DNA from: Colletes latitarsis
Lineage: Eukaryota; Arthropoda; Insecta; Hymenoptera; Colletidae
NCBI RefSeq assembly: GCF_051014445.1
Contig: NW_027488404.1
Coordinates: 62,001 to 126,000 of the forward strand
Direction: 5' to 3'
DNA: 64,000 nt
The notes under the pieces are model-generated. The model did not search any database. It was not told where the DNA came from and saw nothing but the letters and a program-made list of their open reading frames with translations. This document shows positions 9,423-21,300 of the stretch, one piece after another; position 1 is the stretch's first letter; the number at the start of each line of letters is the position of its first letter. A program made the position numbers and the translations under genes.

Positions 9423-11114
9423 TTATAAAATTCAAATAAATAATAATAATATAATAATATAAAAATTTATAATAACAATAAATTCTAACTTATTAAATAT
9501 ATATTTATTATTAAATATATTAAATATATATATTAATTTCAATATATATATACCTATAGATCTTTCAAATCATCCTTTTTCTATTAAAATTTCATATTTA
9601 TATATAATATTAAATAAATTTTTATATCTATATTTAAATATATATATAGAAAAAAATATTGTTATAATAAAATTTATTAAATTTTTAAATAAATATATAT
9701 TGAAATTATACATTAATAAACTAATTCAAAATCCATAAATATAAAAATTTAAAATTATTATTTTATCTAATATATATATATTAAATAAATATTTAATATA
9801 AATTAATTTAAATATATTATATCTAAAAAAAAAAGATAATATTAATAATATTATTATACAAAAAATTATTAATTTATTTTCTTTAAAATAAATTATAGGA
9901 ATAAAATTATTATTAAAAAATATTAATCATAAAATTATTCGAATTCTATACCTAATTGTTAATATTATTGAAATAATAAAAATTAAATAAAAAATATAAT
10001 TTAATTTTTTATTTATAAATATTTCAATAATTAAATCTTTTGAATAAAATCCAGATAAAAATGGAAATCCTATTAATATAATTAAACTTAAAATTATAAT
10101 TAATCTTTTTATTGGTGTAATTATTAATATATTACCATATTTACGAATATCTTGATTATTATTTATTAAATGAATAAAATCTCCAGCACATAAAAATATT
10201 AATGATTTAAATAAAGCATGAATAATTATATGAAAAAATGCTAATTCATAATAATTAATACTTAAAGTTAATATTATTAAACCTAATTGTCTTAATGTTG
10301 ATAAAGCAATAATTTTTTTTAAATCATATTCAAAATTAGCTATTAATCTTGCTATAAAAGTTGTTATTAAAGAAATGTATAATATATATATATTAATATT
10401 TATATTTATTATAAATAATTTATTATATCGAATTAATAAATATACACCTGCAGTAACTAATGTTGATGAATGAACTAATGAAGAAACTGGAGTAGGGGCT
10501 GTTATAGCAGCAGGTAATCATAAAGAAAAAGGTATTTGAGCACTTTTAGTTATAGCTGTTAAAATTAATATAAAATTTAATATATTGTTATAAAAATTAT
10601 TATTATAAATTAATCCATTTCAAGATCCTAAATTTATAAATATACAAATTATTAATAATAATCTAACATCTCCAATTCGATTACATAAAATTGTTAAAAA
10701 TCCTGAATTATATGAATTATAATTTTGATAAAAAATAATTAAACAATAAGAAATTAATCCTAAACCATCCCAACCTAATATAATTCTAAAAATATTTGGA
10801 CTTAAAATTATTAAACATATTGAAATTACAAATAATATTACTAAATAAATAAATCGTTTAATAAAAATTTCTGATTTTATATATTCAATTCTATATAATA
10901 TTACTATAGAAGAAATTAATATTACAATTCTTAAAAAAATTAATCTTATATAATCTAAAAAAATTAAAAATTCAATTTTTATTCTATTAAAATTTAATAT
11001 TAATCATTCAATATATATATTAAATTTAAATATATAAAAATATATTCCTATAATTATTAATATAAAACTTAAAATTAATATAAATAAACTATAAATAATT
11101 ATTAATAATATAAT
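9423..11114 (-). CDS. nad5: NADH dehydrogenase subunit 5
   Basis: Largest membrane subunit of complex I, an antiporter-like proton pump; 563 aa, open throughout with TGA as Trp. Conserved motifs are GWDGLGLISYCLI, SGFLTILCNRIGD, then LPAAMTAPTPVSSLVHSS and TLVTAGVYL of the pump core. The start is ATT at 11114 (minus strand), overlapping trnH by about two bases, and the stop is TAA at 9425-9423. A run of seven A at 10933-10939 encodes Phe-Leu here. The same run is one base shorter in copy 2, where the frame breaks, so this copy is taken as correct. Confidence 0.96.
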
Positions 11115-11176
11115 TTAAAGTATTTTTATACATCATTGAATCCACAATTCAATATTTTTATTTAAACTATTTAAAT
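11113..11176 (-). tRNA. trnH: tRNA-His (GTG)
   Basis: Minus-strand acceptor ATTTAAA pairs with TTTAAAT. D-arm starts TAGTTTAA. Anticodon arm GAAT-TGTGGAT-TC region gives GTG. It lies between nad5 and nad4, the standard position. Confidence 0.85.
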
Positions 11177-11287
11177 TGATTTTTAATTATATATATATTA
11201 TATATTAATATATATATATATACATATATTAATATATATATATATATATTAATTTAAATTTAAATAAATATTTTTATTACAATTAAA
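11177..11287. other. AT-dinucleotide spacer between trnH and nad4
   Basis: About 110 bases, mostly (TA)n blocks with a mirror-like inverted TATATTAATATA arrangement. No tRNA or reading frame is seen. In many insects trnH abuts nad4, so this is an expanded spacer that could fold into a hairpin between the two minus-strand transcripts. Confidence 0.7.
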
Positions 11288-12613
11288 TTATATAAATAAA
11301 TCTAAATTTAAAAATATAAAATTTAAAGGTAATCAATGTAAAATAATTACTAAAAATTCTAAAAACTTAAAATTCTTAATTTTTAAATAAAAATTTATTT
11401 TTCCATGATTTATATATCTAAATAAATATAAAGAATAAATAAATCTTAAAAATCTAATTAATATTAATATAAAAATTAATGAATTACATCAATTATATAA
11501 AATTATTATAGTAAAAATTTCTCTAATTAAATTTAATGATAAAGGAGCAGATATATTAGAAGAACATAATAAAAATCATAATAATGATATTTTTGAAGTA
11601 ATATTAATAATACCTTTATTAATAATTATTAATCGACTATTTGTTTCTTTATAAAATAAATTTACTATATAAAATAATCCTGATGAACATAAACCATGAG
11701 AAATTATTGTTAAATAACATCTATATAAACTTAAATTTTTTAAAGTTATTAATCTACTAATTAAAATACTTATATGAACTACTGAAGAGTATGCAACTAA
11801 AATTTTTATATCAATTTGACGTAAACATAAAATTCTTAAAATAATACCTCCAGTTATACTAATAATTATAATATAAATTTTAATAAATATTAAATTATTG
11901 TAAAAAATTAAAATAAATCGTAATAATCCATATGTTCCTAATTTTAATATAATAGAAGCTAAAATTATTGAACAATATACAGGAGCTTCTACATGAGCTT
12001 TTAATAATCAATTATGTATACCAAAAATTGGAATTTTAACTAAAAAAGATAAAATTATAAATATAAATAGATAATTATTACAAATAAATAATTCTATTTC
12101 TATTATATTAAATATAATATAATTTTTATTTAAAATTATTAAAAATAAAAATAATAAAAGTGGTAAAGAAAAAAATAAAGTATAAAATATTAAATATATT
12201 CTCGCTAAAATTCGTATTTCACCTATTCCTCAATAAATAATTATTAAAAATATTAAAATTAATCTAACTTCAAAAAAAAAATAAAATATTAAAACATTAT
12301 TAGATATAAAAAATAAAATTAAATTAATTAATAAAATTAATAAAAAATTAATAAATAAATTAAAATTAATTATTTTTAATCTTAATGATATAATAATAAT
12401 ACTAAAAATTCATAATCTTAAAATAATCATTATAAAAGAATAATTATTTAATCTAAAATTAAATCTATATTTATTTCATTCAATAAATAAATCATAATTT
12501 ATAATTAATATAATTAATATTATATTAATTAAATTTCTTATTATAAATTTATATTTATAAAAATTATATATATAAATTAAAGCAAATGTATTAAATAAAA
12601 TTATTATTACCAT
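11288..12613 (-). CDS. nad4: NADH dehydrogenase subunit 4
   Basis: Antiporter-like proton-pumping subunit of complex I, 441 aa, usual length. The conserved core WLLKAHVEAPVYCSMILAS, followed by LKLGTYG, is plain, with the pump Lys and His-Val-Glu. The start is ATG at 12613 (minus strand; M-V-M-M-I-L-F-N-T), the stop TAA at 11290-11288. Normally nad4 overlaps nad4L by ATGGTAA; here a 41-bp tandem duplication separates them by 34 bases. The reading frame is uninterrupted in this copy, unlike copy 2. Confidence 0.95.
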
Positions 12614-12682
12614 ATTAAATTTAATTATTTTAATATTTTAATTATTATTACCATATTAAATTTATTATTCTAATATTTTGAT
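12601..12682. repeat. 41-bp imperfect tandem duplication at nad4/nad4L junction
   Basis: The block TTATTATTACCATATTAAAT begins at 12601 and again at 12642. On the minus strand each copy contains ATGGTAA, the motif by which nad4 start and nad4L stop normally overlap. nad4L now stops in the outer copy and nad4 starts in the inner one. Both mitogenome copies share it, so it predates the duplication or has been homogenised. Confidence 0.85.
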
Positions 12683-12941
12683 TCCCATATTTATATATTA
12701 AATTAATAATTAAAGATAAACCTAATACTCTTTCACAAATAGAAAATACAATATAGAATAAAAATAATCATTCATCAAAATATATAATTTTTAAATAGAT
12801 AGTTATTACAATATTTAATATAATTATAAATTCAATTCTAATTAAAATTATTAATAATGAATCTTTAAATTTAAAAATTAATACTACTCCTAAAAATATT
12901 ATTAAATAAAAAAAGTGATAATTAAATAATATATCACCAAT
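12648..12941 (-). CDS. nad4L: NADH dehydrogenase subunit 4L
   Basis: Small three-helix complex I subunit (homologue of NuoK), near the quinone-linked proton channels. The frame encodes about 97 aa from ATT at 12941 or 94 aa from ATA at 12932; in-frame ATT codons further upstream (12971, 12980) would lengthen it. The helix segment ISIEFMIMLNI carries the membrane Glu, and CESVLGLSLI is the typical C-terminal motif with Cys-Glu. The stop TAA (12650-12648) lies in a duplicated ATGGTAA. Confidence 0.88.
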
Positions 12942-12988
12942 AAAATCATATTTTATATATTTATTTTGAATATTTAAAATTAAATTAA

Positions 12989-13051
12989 GTTTTATAGTTT
13001 ATTTAAAACATTAATTTTGTAAATTAAAAAAAATAATATTTATTTAAAACA
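12989..13051 (+). tRNA. trnT: tRNA-Thr (TGT)
   Basis: Acceptor GTTTTAT pairs 6 of 7 with TTAAAAC. D-arm starts AGTTTA. Anticodon arm TTAAT-TTTGTAA-ATTAA gives TGT. Standard position between nad4L and trnP. Confidence 0.85.
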
Positions 13052-13061
13052 ATCTTAATTT

Positions 13062-13127
13062 TCAAAAAAAAAAAGAATATTTTATCTTTAATTCCCAAAA
13101 TTAATATTTTAAATAAACTATTTTTTG
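13062..13127 (-). tRNA. trnP: tRNA-Pro (TGG)
   Basis: Minus-strand acceptor CAAAAAA pairs with TTTTTTG. Anticodon arm TTAAT-TTTGGGA-ATTAA gives TGG. The 3' end lies in an 11-base A run (plus strand), so its exact limit is uncertain. Standard position before nad6. Confidence 0.85.
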
Positions 13128-13158
13128 TTAATTTATAAATGATAATTTTAATTTTAAA

Positions 13159-13698
13159 ATGATAATAATAATACCAAAAATAATAATTTTAATTAAATTA
13201 ATTATTGTTTCAAATTTAATTATATTAATTAGATTTTCAATAATAAAAGTTAATTTACACCCATTAATATTTATAATAATTTTAGTTTTTTATATTATAA
13301 ATATATTATTATTAATTAATTTAGATATAAATATAAATATATATAGTTATATAATTTTTATTTCAATAATTGGAGGATTAATAATTATATTTATATATTT
13401 TACTAGATTAATTAATAATTATAAGATAATTATATTTACTTATGAATATTATTCAATTTTATTAATATATATTATTATAATTTTAATTATAATTTATACA
13501 TATTATAATTATATTTCAATTGATTTTATAATAAATAAAATTATATTTAAAAATATTAATTATTCAATTAAATTATTATATAAATTTCCTAATTGTATTT
13601 TTATTTTTATTTCAATTACTTATTTAATTTATTGTTTAAATTTAATTATAAAAATATCATTAATTAAATTTAAATCATTACGAAAAATTAAAAATTAA
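13159..13698 (+). CDS. nad6: NADH dehydrogenase subunit 6
   Basis: Complex I membrane subunit (NuoJ homologue), 179 aa, slightly long for an insect. Almost entirely hydrophobic. The segment YSYIIFISIIGGLIIIFIYF contains the conserved Gly-Gly of the pi-bulge helix (third membrane helix). The start is ATG at 13159; an in-frame ATA at 13135 is a less likely alternative. Complete TAA stop. It lies between trnP and cob as usual. Confidence 0.95.
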   Translation: MIIIIPKIIILIKLIIVSNLIILIRFSIIKVNLHPLIFIIILVFYIINILLLINLDININIYSYIIFISIIGGLIIIFIYFTRLINNYKIIIFTYEYYSILLIYIIIILIIIYTYYNYISIDFIINKIIFKNINYSIKLLYKFPNCIFIFISITYLIYCLNLIIKISLIKFKSLRKIKN

Positions 13699-13725
13699 TA
13701 ATATAAAAAATATTATATTTAATTA

Positions 13726-14880
13726 ATGAAAAATAAATTCATTAAATTATTTAAAGTTAATTCATTACTTAAAATTTTTAATAATTCATTAATTATTTTA
13801 CCAACTCCATTAAATATTAATATTTTATGAAATTTTGGATCATTATTAGGATTATATTTAATAATTCAGATTATTTCAGGGTTATTATTATCATTACATT
13901 ATTGTCCAAATATTAATTATGCTTTTGAAAGAGTTATTCATATTATAAAAGATGTTAATAAAGGTTGATTAATTCGTTTAATTCATATAAATGGAGCTTC
14001 AATATATTTTATTTGTATATATATACATATTGGACGAAATATCTATTATCATTCATTTAAATCAATTAATGTATGATTTATTGGAATTATAATTTTATTA
14101 CTTTCTATAGCTACGGCTTTTTTAGGGTATGTATTACCATGAGGACAAATATCTTTTTGAGGTGCAACTGTAATTACAAATTTATTATCCGCATTACCAT
14201 ATATTGGGCAAGATATTGTTGAATGAATTTGAGGAGGATTTTCAATTAATAATGCAACATTAAATCGTTTTTATTCATTTCATTTTATTTTACCTTTAAT
14301 TATTATATTTATAGTAATTTTACATTTATTTTATTTACATTTAAATGGATCAAATAACCCAATAGGTATAGATAGTAATATCTATAAAATTCCTTTTTAT
14401 CCTTATTTTTTCATTAAAGATATTATAGGATTCATTTTAATTTTATATATTAATTTTATTATTGTTACACAAATTCCTTATTATTTAAGTGACCCAGATA
14501 ATTTTATTATAGCAAATTCTATAATTACACCAGAACATATTAAACCAGAATGATATTTTTTATTTGCATATTCAATTTTACGAGCTATTCCAAATAAATT
14601 AGGAGGAGTATTAATGTTATTTATATCAATTTTAATTTTATATTTTTTACCAATTATTAATAATTATAATATTAAATCAAGTAAATTTTATCCAATTAAT
14701 AAAATTATGTTTTGAATATTTGTTAATGTATTTATTTTATTAACTTGATTAGGTAGTCAATTAATTGAATATCCTTACACTAATTTAAGACAATTATTTT
14801 CATTATTATATTTCTCATATTTTTTATTAAATTCAATATTTAATAAATTTTGAGATAATATTATTATATTAAAATTTTAA
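13726..14880 (+). CDS. cob: Cytochrome b
   Basis: Central subunit of complex III; it binds two b haems and both quinone sites in the inner membrane. It has 384 aa from ATG to TAA, slightly longer than the common 370-380. The haem ligand pairs are visible with the canonical spacing: His87 (IHMNGAS) and His101 (MHIGR), then His186 (SFHFILP) and His200 (LHLFYLH). The Qo-site PEWYFLFAYSILRAIPNK motif is intact. Bases 13974-13992, which include the His87 codon, are the stretch missing from copy 2. Confidence 0.97.
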
Positions 14881-14901
14881 ATAAAATAAACATAAAATTT
14901 T

Positions 14902-14973
14902 AAGTTTATGAGCTTGAATTAAGCATATATTTTGAAAATATAAGATAGAATATTATAAACTTCTATAAACTTA
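14902..14973 (+). tRNA. trnS2: tRNA-Ser2 (TGA)
   Basis: Acceptor AAGTTTA pairs with TAAACTT. Anticodon arm TATAT-TTTGAAA-ATATA gives TGA. T-arm stem TAGAA/TTCTA. The acceptor pairing extends outward into the flanks (AAATTT on each side), giving an unusually long potential hairpin. Confidence 0.87.
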
Positions 14974-15011
14974 AATTTTATAATAATAATTATATTTATA
15001 TAATTATTAAA

Positions 15012-15017
15012 TTACAA
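15012..15017 (+). promoter_or_regulatory. Possible mtTERM-like site between trnS2 and nad1
   Basis: The 70-base spacer at the strand switch contains TTACAA, which fits the loose THACWW motif described for Hymenoptera at this junction, where a transcription terminator is expected. In sequence this A+T-rich the match is weak evidence. Confidence 0.25.
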
Positions 15018-15043
15018 ATTAAAAATTTATTTAATATTTTAAT

Positions 15044-15997
15044 TTATAATATAATATTAGAAAATTGTTTAAATATAAAAATAAAAAATAAATATATTAA
15101 AGTTATAGGTAAAAAAGTTTTTCAACATAAATATATTAATTCATCATATCGAATACGAGGTAAAACTCCACGTATTCAAATAATTAATAATAAATGAAAA
15201 TAATAAATTAATAAAAATTTAATTGAATATATATCAAATCCAAAAAATATAATACTTAAAATTATTCTTGCAAATCTAATTCTTAAATATTCAGCTATAA
15301 AAATTATAGTAAATTGTCTTCTAAAATATTCAGTATTAAATCCAGAAATTAATTCTGATTCACCTTCAATTAAATCAAATGGTGTACGATTTAATTCTAT
15401 TAATATATTTAATATAAATATTAAATATAAAGGAAATAAAAGAATGCAAAATTTAATATATTTTTGAAAAATAATAAAATTGTAAAAAGATATATTTTCA
15501 GTTAATAATATTATAATTAATAATATTAAGAATAATCTAATTTCATAAGAAATAGATTGTGCAATAGATCGAATTGATCCTAACATAGAATAGTTAGAAT
15601 TTGAAGATCATCCTATAATTATTATAGGAAAAACACTAAATCTTAAAATTCTTAATATAAATAAAATTGAAAAATTATTATTATATAAATTAAAATAAAA
15701 AGGTGTTACTAATCATAATATAAAAGATAAAATTAAAATTAATATAGGACAAAATATATATTGATAAAAATTTGAATTTTTTAAAATAAAAAATTCTTTA
15801 AATAATAATTTTATAGCATCATTAATTGGTTGAAATAATCCTATAAATCCAGATTTATTTGGACCTTTTCGATCTTGAATATAACCTAAAATTTTTCGTT
15901 CATATAATGTTAAAAATGCAACAGCTATTAAATTTATTAAAATTAATAAAAATAAATAAATTAAACTTATATATATATAATTTAATAAAGAATAAAT
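15044..15997 (-). CDS. nad1: NADH dehydrogenase subunit 1
   Basis: Complex I membrane subunit forming much of the quinone chamber. 317 aa from ATT at 15997 (abutting trnL1); in-frame ATA starts a few codons downstream would give the more usual 308-310 aa. Conserved motifs are LYERKILGYIQDRKGPNKSG near the N-terminus, PFDLIEGESELISGFNTEY in the centre, and IRYDELMYLCWK near the C-terminus. The TAA stop is at 15046-15044. Confidence 0.96.
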
Positions 15998-16066
15998 TAT
16001 TATTTATATAATAAATTATATTTATACTAAATTCTAAATTTAATTGCACTAATTTGCTAAAATAAT
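15998..16066 (-). tRNA. trnL1: tRNA-Leu1 (TAG)
   Basis: Minus-strand acceptor ATTATTT pairs with AAATAAT. D-arm contains TAGCA. Anticodon arm TAAA-TTTAGAA-TTTA gives TAG (CUN). Standard place between nad1 and rrnL. Confidence 0.87.
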
Positions 16067-17368
16067 TAATAAAAATATTTATTAATTAATAAAAAATTAT
16101 TTTAAATATAGAGTCCTTTCGTACAAAAATATTTATTTTTATTAAAGATAGAAACCGATCTGGCTTACGCCGATCTGAACTCAAATCATGTAAGATTTTA
16201 AAAGTCGAACAGACTTAATTTTTAAACTACTGCATTTAAAATTTATCTTAATTCAACATCGAGGTTGTAATCATCTTTATTAATATGATCTTTCCAAAGA
16301 TATTACACTGTTATCCCTAAGGTAATTTATCTATTAATTTTTAATAAAATTCATTTATTTAAACAATAATTATTGATTATTAATTATTTTAAAGTTTAAT
16401 AAATTTAAATATCCTCCCAATAAAATATAATTTTATTAATATCAATTTAAAATATTAATATTAATAAAATTATATAAAATTCTATAGGGTCTTATCGTCC
16501 CTTAATATTATTTAAGCATTTTTACTTAAAATTAAAATTTAATTTTTATAATAAAGATAGTTTATATTTCATTAACTCTTTCATACAAGATTCCAATTAA
16601 AAACCTATTTATTATGCTACCTTTGTACAGTCAAAATACTGCAGCTATTTAAAATTTAATTCATTGAGCAGAATTGACTTTAAATTATTAACAAAAAGAC
16701 ATGTTTTTGATAAACAGGTGAATATAATTTTTGCTTAATTCCTATATTATATTTATAAATTAAATAAATATATTAATATAATAAAATTTACTAATTTTAT
16801 CATTATAAATTAATTTAATTTAATTTTAATTAATTTTTTTTTATTAATTTATATTTTATTAATAAATCTTTAAATATTTAAATTTTATAAATTATTAAAT
16901 TTTTTTTAATATTAACAAATTTTATGAATATAAATATATTTAAATAAATATTTTAAATAATAATTTTAAAATTAAAGTTTATCCCATAATTTTTTTATAT
17001 TTAATAAATTTTATTTTATTATAAAATAAATTTTTATTAAATATATGAATTAAATTCATTTCAAAAAAAACTAGATATCAATAAAATCGAATAACGTATA
17101 ATTTCTAAATAAATATTAATAATTAATTATTTTACATAAAAAATTATATTTATTTAGCTCTTTTATTTTCGAGAAATATATATATATATAATTATAATTA
17201 ATAAACCCTGATACAAAAGGTACAAAAATAATTTTTTTTTTTATTTAAAATTATTTAAAACTTTTACAATACTTATTAATATAAAAAATTTATTTAAAAT
17301 ATTTACTTAAACAAATTTATATTTAAAATTACTTTAATTATTATTAAATTAAATTAAACTTTAAAATA

Positions 17369-17400
<32 letters not shown>

Positions 17401-17430
17401 ATATATATAAAATAAATATTTTTAGAATAA
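16067..17430 (-). rRNA. rrnL: Large subunit (16S) rRNA
   Basis: Minus strand shows the conserved peptidyl-transferase and 3' landmarks: GACGATAAGACCCTATAG, GGGATAACAGTGTAATAT, the CAGATCGGTTTCTATC block and CGTACGAAAGGACTCT near the 3' end beside trnL1. The 5' part has TTTTGTACCTTTTGTATCAG at 17229-17210. The 5' end is a guess: trnV no longer marks it, and an (AT)n tract lies at 17370-17410. It forms the catalytic core of the mitoribosome. Confidence 0.9.
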
Positions 17431-17473
17431 AAATTATTATTTAAATTTATTTAAAAATAAATTATTAATTAAT

Positions 17474-18262
17474 TATTTACTCTTAAACTAAAAACATTTT
17501 CCAATACTTTTACTTTGTTACGACTTTTTCCAATTTTTATATGAAAATGACGGGCGATTTGTACATTAAATTTACAACTTTCAATAATTTTAATTTAAAA
17601 TTATTTACTTTTAAATCCTTTTTAAAATTTATATTAAAATAAATTATCCTTAAATATAAATTTTATTGTAACTCATTAAATCTTAATTATTCTACATTTT
17701 GATTTGAATTATAATTTAAATTAAATTTAATAAAAATATTTTTATTAAAATTTTTAAAAACAACAATACATAAAAATTAAATTAAGTAAATCTTATCGTG
17801 GATCATCAAATTAATTCACAAGTTCCTCTAAAATATTATTTAACCGCCAAATATTTTAATTTTAATGATTAACATTTAATAATCAATTGCATAATTTCTT
17901 TTTTAATAATAGGGTATCTAATCCTAGTTTTTAATAAAATTTACAAAATAACTAAATTTAATAAATAAATTTAAAATTATATTATTATTTCACTAAAATT
18001 ATAATTAATTATTTATTTAATTTTTTTTTATTAAATTTATTTAAAATTGTTATTATTAATTTATAGATGTAGTTTAACCGCAGATGCTGGCACTAAATTA
18101 TCTTCTATTAATTTTTTTTCCCTAAATAAAATTTTCATTTATTTTTTAATTATAAAATTTAAATAATTTTTATAAATTTTATTTAAAAATTCATAATAAA
18201 AAAAAAATTTATATAAATATTAAAATAATTAATTAATAATAAAACTAAAATTAAATTTTTAT
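17474..18262 (-). rRNA. rrnS: Small subunit (12S) rRNA
   Basis: Minus strand shows GTGCCAGCATCTGCGGTTA (530 loop), GGATTAGATACCCTATTATT, CGCCCGTCATT near the decoding site, and AAGTCGTAACAAAGTA near the 3' end. About 790 bases, normal for Hymenoptera. The 5' end is set by trnV. No tRNA separates it from rrnL. Ends approximate to about 10-15 bases. Confidence 0.92.
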
Positions 18263-18330
18263 TAAAACTTTTAATTTTTAATTAAATCTTTTCATCGTAA
18301 TAGAAAAATTTTATAATAAACTAAAATTTT
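18263..18330 (-). tRNA. trnV: tRNA-Val (TAC), moved to the control-region side of rrnS
   Basis: Minus-strand acceptor AAAATTT pairs with AAGTTTT. D-stem GTTT/AAAT. Anticodon arm TTTTC/GAAAA encloses TATTACGAT, giving TAC if the inner T-T is counted in the stem. T-arm TAATT/AATTA. Ancestrally trnV lies between rrnL and rrnS; no candidate is found there. The call completes the set of 22 tRNAs. Confidence 0.72.
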
Positions 18331-18333
18331 ATC

Positions 18334-21300
18334 AATTGAATGATTTTAATTTCATTATTAAGTAAATTTTTTTATACATCCTAGTAATTTCACTATAATT
18401 TTACTATAACTCTGATAATTAAATATTCACTCAATTTCAATGATCAGATGAAATTGAATGATTTTAATTTCATTATTAAGTAAATTTTTTTATACATCCT
18501 AGTAATTTCACTATAATTTTACTATAACTCTGATAATTAAATATTCACTCAATTTCAATGATCAGATGAAATTGAATGATTTTAATTTCATTATTAAGTA
18601 AATTTTTTTATACATCCTAGTAATTTCACTATAATTTTACTATAACTCTGATAATTAAATATTCACTCAATTTCAATGATCAGATGAAATTGAATGATTT
18701 TAATTTCATTATTAAGTAAATTTTTTTATACATCCTAGTAATTTCACTATAATTTTACTATAACTCTGATAATTAAATATTCACTCAATTTCAATGATCA
18801 GATGAAATTGAATGATTTTAATTTCATTATTAAGTAAATTTTTTTATACATCCTAGTAATTTCACTATAATTTTACTATAACTCTGATAATTAAATATTC
18901 ACTCAATTTCAATGATCAGATGAAATTGAATGATTTTAATTTCATTATTAAGTAAATTTTTTTATACATCCTAGTAATTTCACTATAATTTTACTATAAC
19001 TCTGATAATTAAATATTCACTCAATTTCAATGATCAGATGAAATTGAATGATTTTAATTTCATTATTAAGTAAATTTTTTTATACATCCTAGTAATTTCA
19101 CTATAATTTTACTATAACTCTGATAATTAAATATTCACTCAATTTCAATGATCAGATGAAATTGAATGATTTTAATTTCATTATTAAGTAAATTTTTTTA
19201 TACATCCTAGTAATTTCACTATAATTTTACTATAACTCTGATAATTAAATATTCACTCAATTTCAATGATCAGATGAAATTGAATGATTTTAATTTCATT
19301 ATTAAGTAAATTTTTTTATACATCCTAGTAATTTCACTATAATTTTACTATAACTCTGATAATTAAATATTCACTCAATTTCAATGATCAGATGAAATTG
19401 AATGATTTTAATTTCATTATTAAGTAAATTTTTTTATACATCCTAGTAATTTCACTATAATTTTACTATAACTCTGATAATTAAATATTCACTCAATTTC
19501 AATGATCAGATGAAATTGAATGATTTTAATTTCATTATTAAGTAAATTTTTTTATACATCCTAGTAATTTCACTATAATTTTACTATAACTCTGATAATT
19601 AAATATTCACTCAATTTCAATGATCAGATGAAATTGAATGATTTTAATTTCATTATTAAGTAAATTTTTTTATACATCCTAGTAATTTCACTATAATTTT
19701 ACTATAACTCTGATAATTAAATATTCACTCAATTTCAATGATCAGATGAAATTGAATGATTTTAATTTCATTATTAAGTAAATTTTTTTATACATCCTAG
19801 TAATTTCACTATAATTTTACTATAACTCTGATAATTAAATATTCACTCAATTTCAATGATCAGATGAAATTGAATGATTTTAATTTCATTATTAAGTAAA
19901 TTTTTTTATACATCCTAGTAATTTCACTATAATTTTACTATAACTCTGATAATTAAATATTCACTCAATTTCAATGATCAGATGAAATTGAATGATTTTA
20001 ATTTCATTATTAAGTAAATTTTTTTATACATCCTAGTAATTTCACTATAATTTTACTATAACTCTGATAATTAAATATTCACTCAATTTCAATGATCAGA
20101 TGAAATTGAATGATTTTAATTTCATTATTAAGTAAATTTTTTTATACATCCTAGTAATTTCACTATAATTTTACTATAACTCTGATAATTAAATATTCAC
20201 TCAATTTCAATGATCAGATGAAATTGAATGATTTTAATTTCATTATTAAGTAAATTTTTTTATACATCCTAGTAATTTCACTATAATTTTACTATAACTC
20301 TGATAATTAAATATTCACTCAATTTCAATGATCAGATGAAATTGAATGATTTTAATTTCATTATTAAGTAAATTTTTTTATACATCCTAGTAATTTCATT
20401 ATAATTTTACTATAACTCTGATAATTAAATATTCACTCAATTTCAATGATCAGATGAAATTGAATGATTTTAATTTCATTATTAAGTAAATTTTTTTATA
20501 CATCCTAGTAATTTCACTATAATTTTACTATAACTCTGATAATTAAATATTCACTCAATTTCAATGATCAGATGAAATTGAATGATTTTAATTTCATTAT
20601 TAAATAAATTTTTTTATACATCCTAGTAATTTCACTATAATTTTACTATAACTCTGATAATTAAATATTCACTCAATTTCAATGATCAGATGAAATTGAA
20701 TGATTTTAATTTCATTATTAAGTAAATTTTTTTATACATCCTAGTAATTTCACTATAATTTTACTATAACTCTGATAATTAAATATTCACTCAATTTCAA
20801 TGATCAGATGAAATTGAATGATTTTAATTTCATTATTAAGTAAATTTTTTTATACATCCTAGTAATTTCACTATAATTTTACTATAACTCTGATAATTAA
20901 ATATTCACTCAATTTCAATGATCAGATGAAATTGAATGATTTTAATTTCATTATTAAGTAAATTTTTTTATACATCCTAGTAATTTCACTATAATTTTAC
21001 TATAACTCTGATAATTAAATATTCACTCAATTTCAATGATCAGATGAAATTGAATGATTTTAATTTCATTATTAAGTAAATTTTTTTATACATCCTAGTA
21101 ATTTCACTATAATTTTACTATAACTCTGATAATTAAATATTCACTCAATTTCAATGATCAGATGAAATTGAATGATTTTAATTTCATTATTAAGTAAATT
21201 TTTTTATACATCCTAGTAATTTCACTATAATTTTACTATAACTCTGATAATTAAATATTCACTCAATTTCAATGATCAGATGAAATTGAATGATTTTAAT

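Noticed and set aside
12989..13051. Sequencing error in the 11-A run by trnP as a copy difference
   Set aside because: Both copies have 11 residues, so there is no difference to report.
15176..15586. A 136-aa minus-strand reading frame as a separate gene (and its mirror at 42774-43184)
   Set aside because: It is the middle of nad1, delimited only by TGA (Trp) codons under the wrong genetic code.
17240..17470. trnV between rrnL and rrnS
   Set aside because: Every TAC triplet on either strand was tried by eye and none gives a five-pair anticodon stem.
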